A stretch of 64,000 nt of DNA from Homarus americanus (GCF_018991925.1 NW_024722158.1:8491420-8555419), one strand, 5' to 3'. Numbered from the stretch's first letter, positions 11,596-22,989 are shown. Numbers and translations are program-made. Notes: generated by a model not told the origin, from the sequence alone.

Positions 11596-11598
<3 letters not shown>
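11508..11598 (-). repeat. tRNA-derived SINE-like fragment
   Basis: Read on the minus strand, the sequence has an A-box-like GGTGGCAGAGGGATA and, about 40 bp on, a B-box GGTTCGATCCC. These are the two internal RNA polymerase III promoter blocks of a tRNA-derived head. It resembles the plus-strand copy at 38,604-38,690. It does not fold as a normal tRNA by eye, so a SINE or tRNA relic is more likely than a functional tRNA gene. A (CA)n run follows. Confidence 0.55.

Positions 11599-11638
<40 letters not shown>
11598..11638. repeat. (AC)n microsatellite
   Basis: An uninterrupted AC run immediately beside the SINE-like fragment. Confidence 0.97.
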
Positions 11639-11640
<2 letters not shown>

Positions 11641-11907
11641 ATCATTCATCAGTATATTGACAGCACCATGAATACAACTTAAGTTTCAGGCAATCAGGTA
11701 ATGGCTTCCAGTTGGCTGCCTATACATCAGCCAGTCCTTTTTTTTTTCTCTCTCTCCAGAACAACAATACAGACGATTCTCTCACCAACATCACAAAAGA
11801 TTACAAATTAACCTGTAATCCCTGAGTATTAACTTAATCCCTTGAGTAAGTTGATTTATGAGTACGATGATTTAGTTCCTGGAGTACGATGACTTAACTT
11901 TACGACA

Positions 11908-11993
11908 CACACACACACACACACATACACGCACACACACATACACACACCCGCACGCACACACACACACACGCACGCACACACACACACACA
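11908..11993. repeat. (AC)n microsatellite, interrupted
   Basis: ACACAC runs with GCAC and TACAC interruptions. Between this and 11,640 I see only non-coding AT-rich sequence. Confidence 0.95.
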
Positions 11994-11999
11994 GCTGGT

Positions 12000-12277
12000 C
12001 CAACCCTAACACTCCTTTATGTTCCTGAGTGATGAATCAGAGAAATATCTGGCCAAGGGAGTAATATTTCTGCCTGATGCAATTACTTAGTCTCTCTCTC
12101 CTCTCTTCTCTCTCTCCTCTCTCTCTCAATAGGAAGGGTATTATTCTCTGGCTGTTGCAATTCCTTGGTGCTCTATCTACAGTATCTCTCTAAATATTTT
12201 ATCCCACGCACTAAAAATAATTTCGATTACCCCAACTCGTTCCGACATTCACAGCCCCGAATGAAAGACCCCTGATT

Positions 12278-12328
<51 letters not shown>

Positions 12329-12640
12329 CTCAAATTCGTTTCCTCTCATATTTCTCTGCCTTAAATTCACCCACTAGATAACTTTTTCTCTCGTTCGCTT
12401 AAATTTATGTCTTAAAGTAAGTCAAATCAACTCCCTCCTGTCTGTCTGTCTGTCTAGATATTCTCTCTATCTTTTTTTAATTCTAACTCAATTCCCTCTG
12501 TCATATATTTAACCTCTTCTCTCATACATTATCTCTCTCTCTCTCTTCCTCATATTCTCTCTCTTTCCTCATATTCTCTCTCTCTCTCTTCCCTCATTCT
12601 CTCTTTTTTCCTCAAATTCTCTCTCTCTCTTTGTATATGC
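12000..12640. repeat. Mixed (CT)n and (AC)n simple repeats
   Basis: CT runs lie at about 12,091-12,128, an AC run at 12,279-12,327, and CTCTCTTTCCTCATATT-like repeats at 12,530-12,630. The rest is unique AT-rich sequence without coding signal. Confidence 0.85.
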
Positions 12641-12824
12641 TGTTCCTGTACAAACACTTGACCACCCGGAGAAGTGCACAAGGAGGAGGAGGAAACTGCA
12701 CAGGACTTTAATTACGAGAAAGGAAAAAAAACGTGAATTACCTTCAAGAAAGATTTGCTGAAGCATAAAGCAAAATGTAATGGGGTAGATTGCTAGCCCC
12801 GTTAAATAGGGAGTCCTAGTACGA

Positions 12825-13180
12825 GTTAGGGTGTGGGAGAGGAGGAGAGGTAGACCGGGGAGAAGTGGACAAGGGGGGGAGGAGGGATGGGGAAGGAGAG
12901 GGGGGAGGAAGGAAGGAGGAGGTGGTTGTCTAGATGAAGCGGAGGAAATGAGAGAAGAGGGAGAGGAGAGGTAAGAGGAGGGGACGGAGATGAGGAGGTA
13001 GAGAGAGTTAGACAGGAAGGAGAGGGAGGAGGGAGGAGGGACAGAGAAGAAGAGCTGAAGAAGGAGGAGGTGGAGGAAGAGGAAGGTGGGGGAGAAGTAG
13101 AAGGGGGGTGGAGGAGAGGACATGGAAGAGGAGGATTGATGAAAGAGGGAGAGGAGGAAGAGAGGGGAGGGAACATAGTA
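12825..13180. repeat. Polypurine (GGA-rich) tract
   Basis: About 350 bp is nearly all G/A on the plus strand. The Pro/Ser/Leu minus-strand frames of up to 184 codons are translations of it. Confidence 0.9.
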
Positions 13181-13181
13181 A

Positions 13182-13315
13182 CAGGAGCATTAACAGTAGC
13201 AGCAAAGGAGCATTAACAACAGCAACATTATCAGAACAGCAACAACAGGAACATTATTAACAGGAACAAACGAAACAGAAGCAACAGCAACAGGAGCAAG
13301 CCAGACAGGGAGCCA
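13182..13315. repeat. AACAGCAACAGGAGCA degenerate repeat
   Basis: Loose CAGCAACA/CAGGAACATTA units. No gene is apparent. Confidence 0.7.
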
Positions 13316-13497
13316 AGCAGGCAGCCGTACAGCTGATGACCCTCTCCTGTCTGGATTCAGTGACCACCTGCCTCCTCCTGCCGTCCTTGCAACACAAAAG
13401 ATCCTGACCAGGTGTTAAATGAGGTACCCAAGGAAGAAGGACGGACGGACGGACAGACGGGCGCGCGCGCCTCCCCACCTGGTCTTCCTCCCAAATG

Positions 13498-14040
13498 CCA
13501 CACAACGTAAACACCTAGAAAAAGTGCAAGAGGGCATGCAAGATTATTCTCTCCTTCCTACTCCACATATCAAGAAGCGCTCAACACACTGACCCTCTGA
13601 CCTACTGACCATCACCACGGCCTCATCTGCAAATTTGGTAAGAAGCTTCTACACCATCCCCGACACCGGCCCCTACTACCACCTGAGTCCTGTCCGAGAT
13701 GCTGTTCGACACCACAACCGCATCCAGCCCATACGTGCACGAACTGATCGCTATAAGAACAGCCCAGTCAACCATTGTAAAAATTATCAATAACATGTAA
13801 TAAATCAGTGTATTCACTCCCAGTAAACACTGCTCCCTACACTGTCACTATGTTGAAATGAACTGTAGTTTGAGCTGATCCCATCTGTTACTATATTGTC
13901 TTATTTGTGTCCTTATGTCACTTATATTATTTGTAATTCGTAACCCATTCCCCAAATATGTAACTGTATATTTTCAGCCTTCTGGCTGCAAGCTCTTTCA
14001 ATAAACCGTTTAATTATTATTATTATTATTATTATTTTAT
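13498..14040 (+). pseudogene. LINE family 1, 5'-truncated 3' tail (copy A)
   Basis: This segment matches the 3' end of the LINE at 47,208-50,400. It contains the C-terminal coding remnant (ACCTAGAAAAAGTGCAAGAG, CAAGAAGCGCTCAACACACT, CGCATCCAGCCCATACG) and then the 3' UTR. It ends TTTCAATAAACCGTTTAA followed by (TTA)n from about 14,013. The AATAAA and ATT-type tail mark the true 3' end. The left edge, near 13,498, is a typical 5' truncation left by incomplete target-primed reverse transcription. Indels break the frame, so it is inactive. Confidence 0.9.
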
Positions 14041-14365
14041 TATTACACACACACACAAAGTATTATGTTCAAGTATGTACACTGATTACCACACGAGTTC
14101 CCTAATGTGGCTTGACAACCTCTGTTTGTTGACTTAACTTTATGAAACATTACAGTGGTGTCTTAGCCTCTGGGTCCAGTAGTTTATTCACTATATTTCG
14201 ACTTTTCTTTATGGTGTCAATTTATGGTAACTAATGCAGCTGTATTTTCTCGCTGTATTGGGTGTAGATGAGTAACTTTAGTCGTTTTTAGACATTTTAT
14301 TCTGATCTATTAAGGTACCAACTCTATGCTTCTATAATCAAATAAAAATTAAGTAGGTATTTTTA
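14041..14365. other. Non-coding, no feature seen
   Basis: A short AC run starts the segment. The rest is unique AT-rich sequence with no open frame or repeat that I recognise. Confidence 0.5.
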
Positions 14366-14367
14366 AA

Positions 14368-14446
14368 GTGCGATGGCGGAGTGGTTATAGTACCGGGTTG
14401 GCAGTCCAATGGTCACGGGTTCCATTCATCCCACAAGATAATGTGT

Positions 14447-14510
<64 letters not shown>

Positions 14511-14620
14511 TTGCCCCAAAACACACCCTGGGTTGGACTCACTCGTAAACCCCAAGTGAACAGCCAAGCCTAGTGTAAAGACGAGTGTAAGGTCAAGTCC
14601 CAGAGACACCCCAAGGTACT
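14368..14620 (+). repeat. tRNA-derived SINE-like element with internal (GA)n
   Basis: An A-box TGGCGGAGTGGTTA and a B-box-like GGGTTCCATTC lie about 40 bp apart, as in a tRNA-derived SINE head. A (GA)n run follows at 14,444-14,508, then a body containing CCTTGCCCCAAAACACAC. A similar CCTTGCCCCAAACACAC occurs near 58,040, suggesting a shared body. The A-box is near-perfect, but the acceptor stem does not close as a tRNA. The 74-codon minus frame is a by-product. Confidence 0.65.
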
Positions 14621-14624
14621 GTAC

Positions 14625-15160
14625 ACTTCTATAGTTAACTCAGAAAATATTATATCCTGTACCTCAAACTTTATCTGTGGTGTAGTTCATTAATCACCAG
14701 CCACGGCCAGGGGAAAATAACTTACGAATCCTTGGGAATTTACGGCCAGAATTGTAAGATAAAATCAAGTACAGTCGAGGATAAAGTTCGCTCCTCGTGG
14801 TGAAACTGAGTCACGGGAATGAGTCTCCGAACTAACTTACCCTGACTGTTTAATCTCATTTGGGGGTCGATGCTGCTTCACTTTGGCCAAGGTGAACTTT
14901 TGACCCCGCTTGTACATCTACTGTACTTTGTTCACTTACACTAGAACACGAAGCTGCACCGTGACTACCGTTGTCATATTGCAGGAATATTTCACACACA
15001 CACAATCATGACTCGTACTCCTGGACCCACAGCACAATTCCATCTCTCACGTGTCCCTGACCCGTCACGTCACCATCCACAGCACCGGACATTCCCACTA
15101 CTGGTCCTCAGCCGAAGGTTCAACCAAGTATTCCGCAGTGTGTTAAGAAACTACACCTCG
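14625..15160. other. Non-coding, no feature seen
   Basis: Unique sequence. The 98-codon frame starting at 15,008 runs into the CT tract and shows no domain. Confidence 0.45.
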
Positions 15161-15164
15161 TGCA

Positions 15165-15290
15165 CCTTCTACTTCCTTCCCTCCTTCCTACCTCTCTCCT
15201 TACCTCCCTACCTCCCTCCCCTTCCTACCTCCCTCCCCCTCCCTCCTTCCTACCTCCCTCCTTACCTCCTCCCTCCCTCACCAAGTACAG
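15165..15290. repeat. CCTCCCTTCCTA polypyrimidine repeat
   Basis: Imperfect CTACCTCCCTCC units. Overlapping frames on both strands are repeat translations. Confidence 0.9.
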
Positions 15291-15804
15291 TACACGTGAA
15301 ATAACAAAATCTGACTCACATTGTCCCCCAAAGATTAAACATTCTCCTCCTTTACCATAAACAGAATAATAATGACACAATGTGGATGGTTCCTGGTGTT
15401 GTGTATCATCGTGTAGGAGGAAATAAACAGACCAAATGAACCTCTCTCTCTCTCTTTCTTTACGGCGGCTGAGGGTAAACACGGGTGACCAGGAACTCAT
15501 CTCCACCGTGTTAGGTGAGGGAGCCGTGCCATGAGGAGCTGGTAAGGCCACGGGTAATGCGAAGTCAATACGTCAGGAGACCAAGAGAAAATGGCTATAT
15601 AGTACAACTGAATGAAAAAAAAAATAAAATATGAAGTAAAACAAAAAGTTTACAGTGTGTATCTTATTAAATGAAAAAAATAGAGAAACGTCAAAAAAAT
15701 TAATCCATGACCACAATAATCTCCTCGTCGGGAGATTAAAACAGAACTGAAACACACACACAAACGACTCAAAGATAATAATAGAAATGTCCGCCTGGAA
15801 TAAT

Positions 15805-15898
15805 GGAGTAGATAAGACAGACAGAGAGACAGACACAGACAGACAGACAGACAGAGAGACAGACAGACAGACAGACAGACACAGACAGACAGACAGCA
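15805..15898. repeat. (GACA)n microsatellite
   Basis: GACAGACA runs with AGAGACAGACAC interruptions. The Cys/Leu/Ser/Val minus frames are its translation. Between 15,300 and 15,800 I see no feature. Confidence 0.95.
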
Positions 15899-16137
15899 CC
15901 TAAAGTTACCACCATCACTGCGAACACCTACAGCATTAAGGTCGGGTAAAGAGACAAGTGTATTCTGACCAACACACACTACCAATCTTGTTATCGCGAC
16001 CATCAATCACTCCACCACACACACACACGCCTCCCTCGACAAATGGTGGAGAGAGAGAGAGAATGTTGATGATGGAAAGGCAGTGACGAGGCTAAAGAAA
16101 GAGGTGAAAGAAGACGTAAGTAGTAGTAAGTGTGTAT

Positions 16138-16139
16138 GT

Positions 16140-16183
<44 letters not shown>
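16138..16183. repeat. (GT)n microsatellite
   Basis: An uninterrupted GT run. The His/Thr repeat in minus-strand frames comes from it. Confidence 0.97.
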
Positions 16184-16185
<2 letters not shown>

Positions 16186-16427
16186 AAGGATGAAAAATAG
16201 GAGAATTAGAAGATGATGATGGATAAAAGAAAAATAATAAAATGAAAAAAAAATGAAGAAAAATTGGAGGAGGAGGAAAACAACGACAACAACACACAGA
16301 GGAACGATCAAAATAGGAATAAAGAAAGAAGTGAACGAACGAACGCCTCAAGCAGAACAATATTGCATAATGGCACAGCACTCACACTCGAGGTACAAAA
16401 CTGATACGTATCACCGTGGCTACAAAC

Positions 16428-16665
16428 TTTCCTCCTGGCTAGTAATTTTCCGTCCTGGCTAGTAACTTTCTCGTCCTGGCTAGTATTTCGTCCAGGCTAG
16501 TAATTTCGTCCTGGCTAGTAACTTTTCGTCCTGACTAGTAATTTTTCGTCCCTGACTAGTAACTTTTCGTCCTGACTGGTAACTTATCCTCCTGGCTAGT
16601 AATTTTTCGTCCTGGCTAGTAACTTTTCCTCCTGGCTAGTAACTTACCCGCCCAAGCTAGTAACT
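16428..16665. repeat. About 20-bp minisatellite, eleven copies
   Basis: The unit is near TCGTCCTGGCTAGTAACTTT, with CCTCCTGGC and CCTGACTAG variants and 1-4 base length changes. Confidence 0.93.
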
Positions 16666-16679
16666 ATTAAAAATAAACA

Positions 16680-17055
16680 GTTTTCCAAGATATATACCCT
16701 TTTTCTTAAAATCGGCATTTTAAGTCATTTTACATTTATCTGCAACTGATAATTTGTTTGAGTGCAGCTTAATTGGTTTCTTATTCGACTTCTATCAGGA
16801 ATAGTTTTAAATGGTCCGTATGTGTGTTTTGTGGTATTTACCACTACAGTAAGATAAACTGAGAGAGAGAGAATAACAGCATTTGTTATATGTGAATTGT
16901 TCTTTGACAGGTTTTGACCAAATATGGTACGCGTCAACGTTGAGGGTTTATTTCTCCAGCAACAAACCAATAACGCTCCTATGAGCGTTAACAGTCAGCA
17001 TCGAAAGACCTGGTTAGTAGGGACAGAAATCTTTGACCACCCTGAGCCACCCATC
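16680..17055. other. Non-coding, no feature seen
   Basis: Unique AT-rich sequence. An 81-codon minus frame has no recognised domain. Confidence 0.45.
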
Positions 17056-17057
17056 GA

Positions 17058-17293
17058 TAAATCACCTCAAGATTAGAGTCCTCCATTTTATTTCACGTGT
17101 TAACTAAACACCCTAATGCTACTTATGAGAAAGGGAAGGGAAGGGAAGGAAGGAAGAGAAGGGAAGAGAAGGGAAGGGAAGGGAAGGAAGGAAGGGAAGG
17201 GAAGGGAAGGAAGGGAAGAGAAGGGAAGGAAGGAAGGGAAGGATAGGCTGGGTTAAGGTTAAATAAACTGGGGCTAATCTTCATGTGATTCCC
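17058..17293. repeat. TTAGG-core palindromic element, core replaced by GGGAA repeat
   Basis: The left end (ATCACCTCAAGATTAGAG, TTATTTCACGTG, AAACACCCTAATGC) and right end (AAATAAACTGGGG, CTAATCTTCATGTGATTCCC) are inverted relatives of each other. Instead of the usual TTAGG-type core, the middle is a (GGGAA)n tract with GGAAG variants at about 17,130-17,245. Confidence 0.7.
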
Positions 17294-17439
17294 ATACAGT
17301 ACTTGAATATCCCAGCAGCAGAATGAGGAGGACAGTTCAGTGTGTGTCAGAAGAGCCTAAAACACACCCGGTCAACACAGGATAGGTGAGTTAGATGATG
17401 CACCTCCACAAGCCCAGACGGTGGCGGTGTATCAGGTGT

Positions 17440-17735
17440 CAGCGGGGCCTTGTGTTGGCAATGTTTAGTCAGATTGGTTAGGTTAAGTTAGATTGGGTTG
17501 GATTACGTTAGGTTGAGTCTGGTTGGGTTTGGGTCAACTAGGTTGGGGTCAGATTAGGTTGGGTTGGGGTCAGATTGGGTTGGGTTGGGGTCAGGTTAGG
17601 TTGGGTTGGGGTCAGATTGAGGTTGGATGGGGTCAGATTGGGTTGGGTTGGGGTCAGATTAGGTTAGGATGGGGTCAGATTGGGTTGGGATTGGGTTAGG
17701 GGTCGGGTTGTTGGGTTGGTTGGCTCGTGTAAATT
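17440..17735. repeat. GGTTGGGTT telomere-like degenerate tract
   Basis: GGTTAGGTTAAG moves into GGGTTGGGGTCAGATT units of about 20 bp, repeated some ten times. It is related in composition to the TTAGG pentamer, but it has evolved its own higher-order unit. I see no flanking inverted ends. Confidence 0.85.
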
Positions 17736-17749
17736 GATACACAGTTAAG

Positions 17750-18240
17750 TGGTCTTGTTTTTTGTTGTGTGTTTTAACTTTGGTCAGCCTGTTAGTTATT
17801 TTGAATACTTACCTGCCTGCCAGTAATTTTACAAAACAACCGATTCGCCCCCAAAAGTAACATATATAAACGATCAAATAAAATACATTTCCTTAAACTT
17901 AACTAATCAAGTGTATAAGAAAACCTACAAATAAAATACAGTCAATAACGAGGCGGACCAGCACTTTGGCCTTAAGGTCCGCTGGTAACAATACTTAAAT
18001 AAATAAATAAATAAATAAAACACACCTTTGTATTTTACAAGGAGGAGGAGGAGGAGATAAGCAGTGGCATCGTCAAATCTATGCAGTGAGACCGTCCGCC
18101 AATGATTGAACCCTCAAGGTATCTGAACCAAGTGAGATGGGTGAAGGCGATGGTAATACGACACGGGGAAACACTCTGTCCTCACGGCTCCTCACACTCA
18201 ATGAACACAGACTCTCCACAACTCAATATTCATACACTGT
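17750..18240. other. Non-coding, with a short (AATA)n run
   Basis: An AAATAAAT run lies at about 17,997-18,018 and a GGA run near 18,042. No coding or RNA feature is evident. Confidence 0.5.
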
Positions 18241-18247
18241 CTTTCTC

Positions 18248-18249
<2 letters not shown>

Positions 18250-18297
<48 letters not shown>
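18250..18297. repeat. (GT)n microsatellite
   Basis: An uninterrupted GT run. The poly Cys-Val stretches of two frames are derived from it. Confidence 0.97.
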
Positions 18298-18298
<1 letters not shown>

Positions 18299-18673
18299 TG
18301 GCAGATCAACACACGTACTATTTTACACAATTACCTTGACAGCAACGTGGAGAGTATCGTCTCGTTCACACTCACCTGCAACACAAAACAGTATATTATA
18401 GAAACACAAAATATGGAACACTATAAAAACACCCCCAAAAAATCAGAAAAACACAAAACGTTGAAAATTATAAAAACAAACCTTTAAACTAAAACACAAC
18501 ATAATACAACACAACGCAACACAACGCACCTCTACATCACACAACACAACACACCTCTACACAACATCTAACTACAAAAATGACCTACAACTGGTAGTAA
18601 AATTTTATACCTCTTACTAATCACCACCACATATCAGTTACTTAGGCCTTGATTGCGACTCACCTAACTGCCT

Positions 18674-18723
<50 letters not shown>
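18674..18723. repeat. (AC)n microsatellite
   Basis: An uninterrupted AC run. Between 18,300 and 18,670 the sequence is A/C-rich with AACACAAC units and no gene. Confidence 0.97.
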
Positions 18724-18875
18724 ACAGGTAAATTCTCTTAAATAATAATAATAAAGACAATTGTTGATGGCTCACGAACTGTAAACCTTATCTAACGTAA
18801 CATATGACCGAACTTGACAATGCCATCAATTATGTAACTTCCCTGAGTTACAGTATAGGATAAATAAAAGTGTAT

Positions 18876-19008
18876 TGTGTGTGTTGCGGGGGCGGTGTCA
18901 GGCGTGTATTTCCAGGAAGGACAAGGTGGAGGTTTTTATATGCGTTGCGGGGGCGGTGTGAAGCGTGTATTCCCAGGATAGACAAGGTATAGGCTTTAAC
19001 GTGTGCTG
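18876..19008. repeat. Tandem duplication, about 66-bp unit, two copies
   Basis: GTTGCGGGGGCGGTGT followed by GGCGTGTATTTCCAGGA and GACAAGGT appears twice, the second copy slightly diverged (GAAGCGTGTATTCCCAGGA). Confidence 0.85.
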
Positions 19009-19102
19009 GTGGTCATTTCAGGATGGTCTACCGATATATTGTTCTCCTGTGTTCAATCGCCCATGTTCCTTTATTTGTCTCAGCTACTACTGTTGGCAAC
19101 CA

Positions 19103-19165
19103 GCTCAAGCAACAGAAACAGCAAGAACAGCAGCAACAGAAACAGCAGCAGGCACAGCAGAGACA
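19103..19165. repeat. CAGCAACAGAAA repeat
   Basis: CAG/CAA triplet-type repeat. In one frame it reads as a Gln-rich segment, which is why a 212-codon frame starts just upstream. The rest of that frame is CT-tract translation. Confidence 0.85.
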
Positions 19166-19195
19166 CGACACACTCATCCGTCCACCGCCCTGGGA

Positions 19196-19505
19196 GACAA
19201 CTCTCTCTCTCTCTCTCTCTCTCTCCTTTCGTTCTTTCCTTCCCTCTATCTATCCCTCCCTTCTTTCTGCCTCTACCCTTCATCTATCCTCCATCATTCA
19301 TTCTTTCTTTTCCTCCCACCCACCATCTCTCTCCTTCCCTCCACCTCCCCCTACTATTCCTCTCTCATTCCGTCCCACCTTCCATCTATCCCTCCACCCC
19401 ATCTTTCCCTTATTCCCTCCTCCATACCCTCCCACCTTTCGTCTCCCCATTCCCTCCATCTCTCCCTCCCACCCTCCACCTCTCCAACACCACCGCCTTC
19501 CTCCT
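19196..19505. repeat. CT-rich tract
   Basis: A (CT)n run followed by CCCTCCATC/TCTTTCC pyrimidine-rich sequence. All overlapping frames are low complexity. Confidence 0.88.
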
Positions 19506-19622
19506 CCTTTAACAGTAGACCATGAGCTGGTGTGGGTAAACAGACTTCACAGGGTAGCATTAATCCATGAACTCGCCAAACACCGCCCACCACCCGCCCA
19601 CCACCACCCCGTAGATGCAGCG

Positions 19623-19905
19623 GATCACCTGAAGATTAGACACCTAGCTTATTTCACCTGATTAAAACACCTAACGATTAACTATCTTATCACCTGAAGA
19701 TTAGACACCCTAGCATTTCACACTGATGACAACACCACAACGTTACCTGGTGGGGGTTACGTTAGGTTAGGTTAAGCAAGTTAGGATTAGGTTAGGTTAG
19801 CTTAGGTTAAGTTAGGTTAGCAGGTTAGGTTAAATTAGCTATCAGGATGTTCATAACGATCAGGTGATAAATCAACTGAAGGGTGTCTAATCTTCAGGTG
19901 ATCCC
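19623..19905. repeat. TTAGG-core palindromic element, complete
   Basis: The left end reads GATCACCTGAAGATTAGACA then AGCTTATTTCACCTGATTAA. Much of this left end occurs a second time from about 19,690 (CACCTGAAGATTAGACACCC). The core is GTTAGGTTAGGTTAAG-like. The right end, GGGTGTCTAATCTTCAGGTG then ATCCCAT, is the inverse of the left. This is one of the clearest full-length copies. Confidence 0.8.
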
Positions 19906-20039
19906 ATACAACCATCCACCAAAACCCACGAAATAGAACCAAGAAAATATTTAAGGCATAAAAGAAATAGTCACCCCACATGCATAACATTACCTCAATA
20001 TGCATTCATGTATGTATAACCATCCTTAGGTAATGCTCA

Positions 20040-20460
20040 CGGTCGGGGGAGGGAGGGAGGGAGGGGGAGGGAGGATAGAGACTGATGGACACACACAGAT
20101 GAGTTACCTCCCAACCCCTTCTCCACTGCTCTCCCTCCCACATCCTCTCTCTCCCCTTCCCTCTCCTCCTCTGCCTGTCAAGGTCTTTCTCTTGATGGGA
20201 GACAGAGAGAGACAGAAGAAAAACTCGACCATAAAGGAGAAGTAAATGGTAGAGACAGAGAAATCAGCAAAAAGTCTCTCTCTCTCTCTCTACCTCTCTC
20301 TCACAACTAACCTCTCACCGCCCTTTATCTCACCGCCCACATCACCACCACCACCCTCCACTTTTACTCCTCCCTCTCATTCTTGTCTCCCCCCACACTC
20401 CTTCAGTCCCATTGCGGAGATGGGTTTCTCTCTCTCTCTCTCTCTTTCTCTTTGACAGTA
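20040..20460. repeat. GGGA run and CT-rich simple sequence
   Basis: GGGAGGGAGG lies at 20,046-20,078, and CT runs at about 20,276-20,300 and 20,427-20,450, with pyrimidine-rich sequence between. No gene is evident. Confidence 0.8.
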
Positions 20461-20479
20461 AAACCTCCCAAACCAGTGT

Positions 20480-20800
20480 TTTCGGTCCTGGGCGGCAGTT
20501 GGGTGGGTGGGTGGAGTGAGAGGGTGTTCAATGGTGGGCAGAGAAGAACAGGGCAAGAAAAAGAGGGCGGTAATGGGTGGGGAAAAAGTGGTTCGCGGGC
20601 AAGTGTGGAAAGGAGAAAGTGTACGGGCGGTGGGTGTATCTCAGGAAAAGTGGGTAGTGGGTCGGTGGGCGGGAGAAAATGAGCAGTGAATGTATGTGGG
20701 CGGTGGGCGGGAGAAGATGAAGTGCATGGGTGATTGGGTGGTTGTAGCTCGGAGAAAGTGAGCAGTGGGTGGGTGTGGGTGGTGGGTATGGGAGAGAGAG
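20480..20800. repeat. GGTGGGCGGGAGAA degenerate G-rich repeat
   Basis: Loose units containing GGAGAAAGTGAGCAGTGGG and GTGGGCGGTGGGCGGGAG recur about four times. Two plus-strand frames of 60-99 codons are Gly/Lys/Arg-rich translations of it. Confidence 0.65.
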
Positions 20801-20884
20801 TATTGGTAAATCGTCCAGAATGACTTTATTGTGTCGTGATGCTGACCTGTATTGGGTCTTACAAGTTATACTCTGGTCTGCCAG

Positions 20885-21770
20885 GTGACGACCCTTCTCA
20901 AGTTTGCTGTGACCTACTGACCTCTCCTCTGCCAACCTGTGACCTACTGCCTCTCTCTGCCAACCTGTGACCTACTGACCTCTTCACGCCAAGCCTACTG
21001 ACCTCCTCTGCCAACCTGTGACCTACACGCCTCTCTCCTCTGCCAACCTTGACCTACTGACCTCTCATCTGCCAACCTAGTGACCTACTGAGCTTCTCCT
21101 CTGCTGCTGACCTACTGACCTCTCATCTGCCAACCTGTGACCTACTGACCTCCTCTCTGCCAACATGGCCTACTGACTTCCCCTTTGCCAACCTGTAACC
21201 TACTAATCTTCTCTGGCAGCTGGTGACCTATCCTAAGTCTGCCAACCTGACCTACTGACCTCTCCTCCTGCCAACCTGTGACCTACTGACCTCTTCTCTG
21301 CCAACCTGTGACCTGGCCTCTCCTCTCTGCCAACCTGAGACCTACTGACCCCTCTTCTCTGCCAACCTGTAACCTACTGACCTCTCCTCTGCCAACCTGC
21401 CCAACCTACTGATCTTTCCTCTGGCAGCTGGTGACCTATTCTATCTGCCAACCTGACCTACTGACCTCTCCTCTGCCAACCTGCTGACCTACTGACCTCT
21501 CATCTGCCAACCTGCTGACCTCTGGCCTCTCCTCTGCCAACCTGTGACCTACTGACCTCTCATCTGCCAACCTGCGAGACCTACTGACCTCTCCTCTGCC
21601 AACCTGTGCTACTGCCTCTCCTCTGCCAACCTGTGACCTACTGACCTCTCCTCTGCCAACCTGCTGACCTACTGACTTCTCATTTGCCAACCTGTAACCT
21701 ACTGATCTTTCCTCTGGCAGCTGGTGACCTATCCTAAGTCTGCCAACCTGACCTACTGACTCAGTCAGGT
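20885..21770. repeat. 30-bp minisatellite, about 29 copies
   Basis: The unit contains GTGACCTACTGACCTCTCCT followed by CTGCCAACCT. Length variation is common. The 132-codon minus frame reads as Gly/Arg/Ser-Val repeats and is not a gene. Confidence 0.95.
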
Positions 21771-22077
21771 GGGTGGTGACACGTGCTGGACAGGTCATGG
21801 GGTTGTGTAACAGTACTGTCAAAGGTAATGCCACATAGATCTGACCTACTTTTTTGTTTGTTAATTACAGAAAGGTAAAAATATACCACTTTTCTCACCT
21901 ACAGCTCATGATTGGCGACCAAAATAAACTTTTTTTTCTCTTTTATAGGTCACAGTGGCCTTGACCTTTGACCTCCCAGCACAAAGATCAATAGACTACA
22001 GTGTATCAATAGAAAGTTTAATGTTACGATATGTTAAAGAATAATATTTACACGCGGGAAGGAATAAAAACAGCGAG

Positions 22078-22118
<41 letters not shown>

Positions 22119-22128
22119 CAGACAGAAT
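22078..22128. repeat. (GACA)n microsatellite
   Basis: GACAGACA run with one AAGACA interruption. From 21,775 to here I see only unique sequence. Confidence 0.95.
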
Positions 22129-22279
22129 CACACAGCTATACTAAAGGTTGCACTGACGTCAAAAAACACAGAGAGTTTATTTTCATATTTTATGTTAGAG
22201 ACGGCGAGACCTCCAAGGCACCCAGAACAGTCTGTCGGATACAGTACGTTTATTATTTATACTAAGCAGTCACAACAGT

Positions 22280-22575
22280 TGGTAAATGAGTGTGGTTACT
22301 TTGGGTAAATAAGAACGATTACTATGGATAAATAAGGAAATACGTCAGATACTTTGGATAAATAAGTACTTGGATAAATAGAATACGTCAGTTTTGTATG
22401 ATAAATAGAAATACGTCAGATTACTTTGGATAAATAAGAATATGGATAAATAAGGAAATACGTCAGATTACTTTGATAAATAAGAACGCTTACTATGGAT
22501 AAATAAGGAAATACGTCATATTACTTTGAATAAATAGATAAATAAGCTTAATTACATTGGATAAATACGCAAATA
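22280..22575. repeat. GGATAAATAAG minisatellite
   Basis: Units mix TTACTTTGGATAAATAAG and GGAAATACGTCAGATTAC in a roughly 35-50 bp higher-order pattern. It is AT-rich and non-coding. Confidence 0.85.
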
Positions 22576-22682
22576 AGTAGGATTAATTTAGGTATAGACT
22601 TAAGATCCACAACTTGTACGTGCACCTCAGTGGGCAAGTGAACACCAATGATCAGAGTAACAAAAATAAAAATGCTTTCTGG

Positions 22683-22895
22683 TTAGGAGTAGGGTCGCAG
22701 GTTAGGTTAGGTCACGTTAGGTCAGCTTAGGTTAGTTAGGTCACGTTAGGTTAGGTCACGCTAGGTTAGGTGGTCACGTTAGCTTAGGTTAGGTCACGTT
22801 AGGTTAGGTCAGGTCATGTTAGGTCACGTTAGCTTAGGTTAGGTCACGTTAGTTTAGGTCAGGTCACGTTAGGTCACGCTAGGTTAGGTTAGGTA
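22683..22895. repeat. TTAGG-type tract with GGTCACG insertions
   Basis: Alternating GGTTAGGTCACGTTAG units of about 15-20 bp form a higher-order variant of the telomere-type pentamer. I see no flanking palindromic ends. Confidence 0.88.
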
Positions 22896-22989
22896 AATCA
22901 ATTATATATATATATGTATATAAAACAACGAGAAAGTTAGATTTAAGAAGTGAAAAGAGGAATAAAATATTAGGAAAAGTTCGATCAGG

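Noticed and set aside
14368..14440. Functional tRNA gene
   Set aside because: The A-box is good but the B-box is imperfect and no acceptor stem closes; a SINE head fits better.
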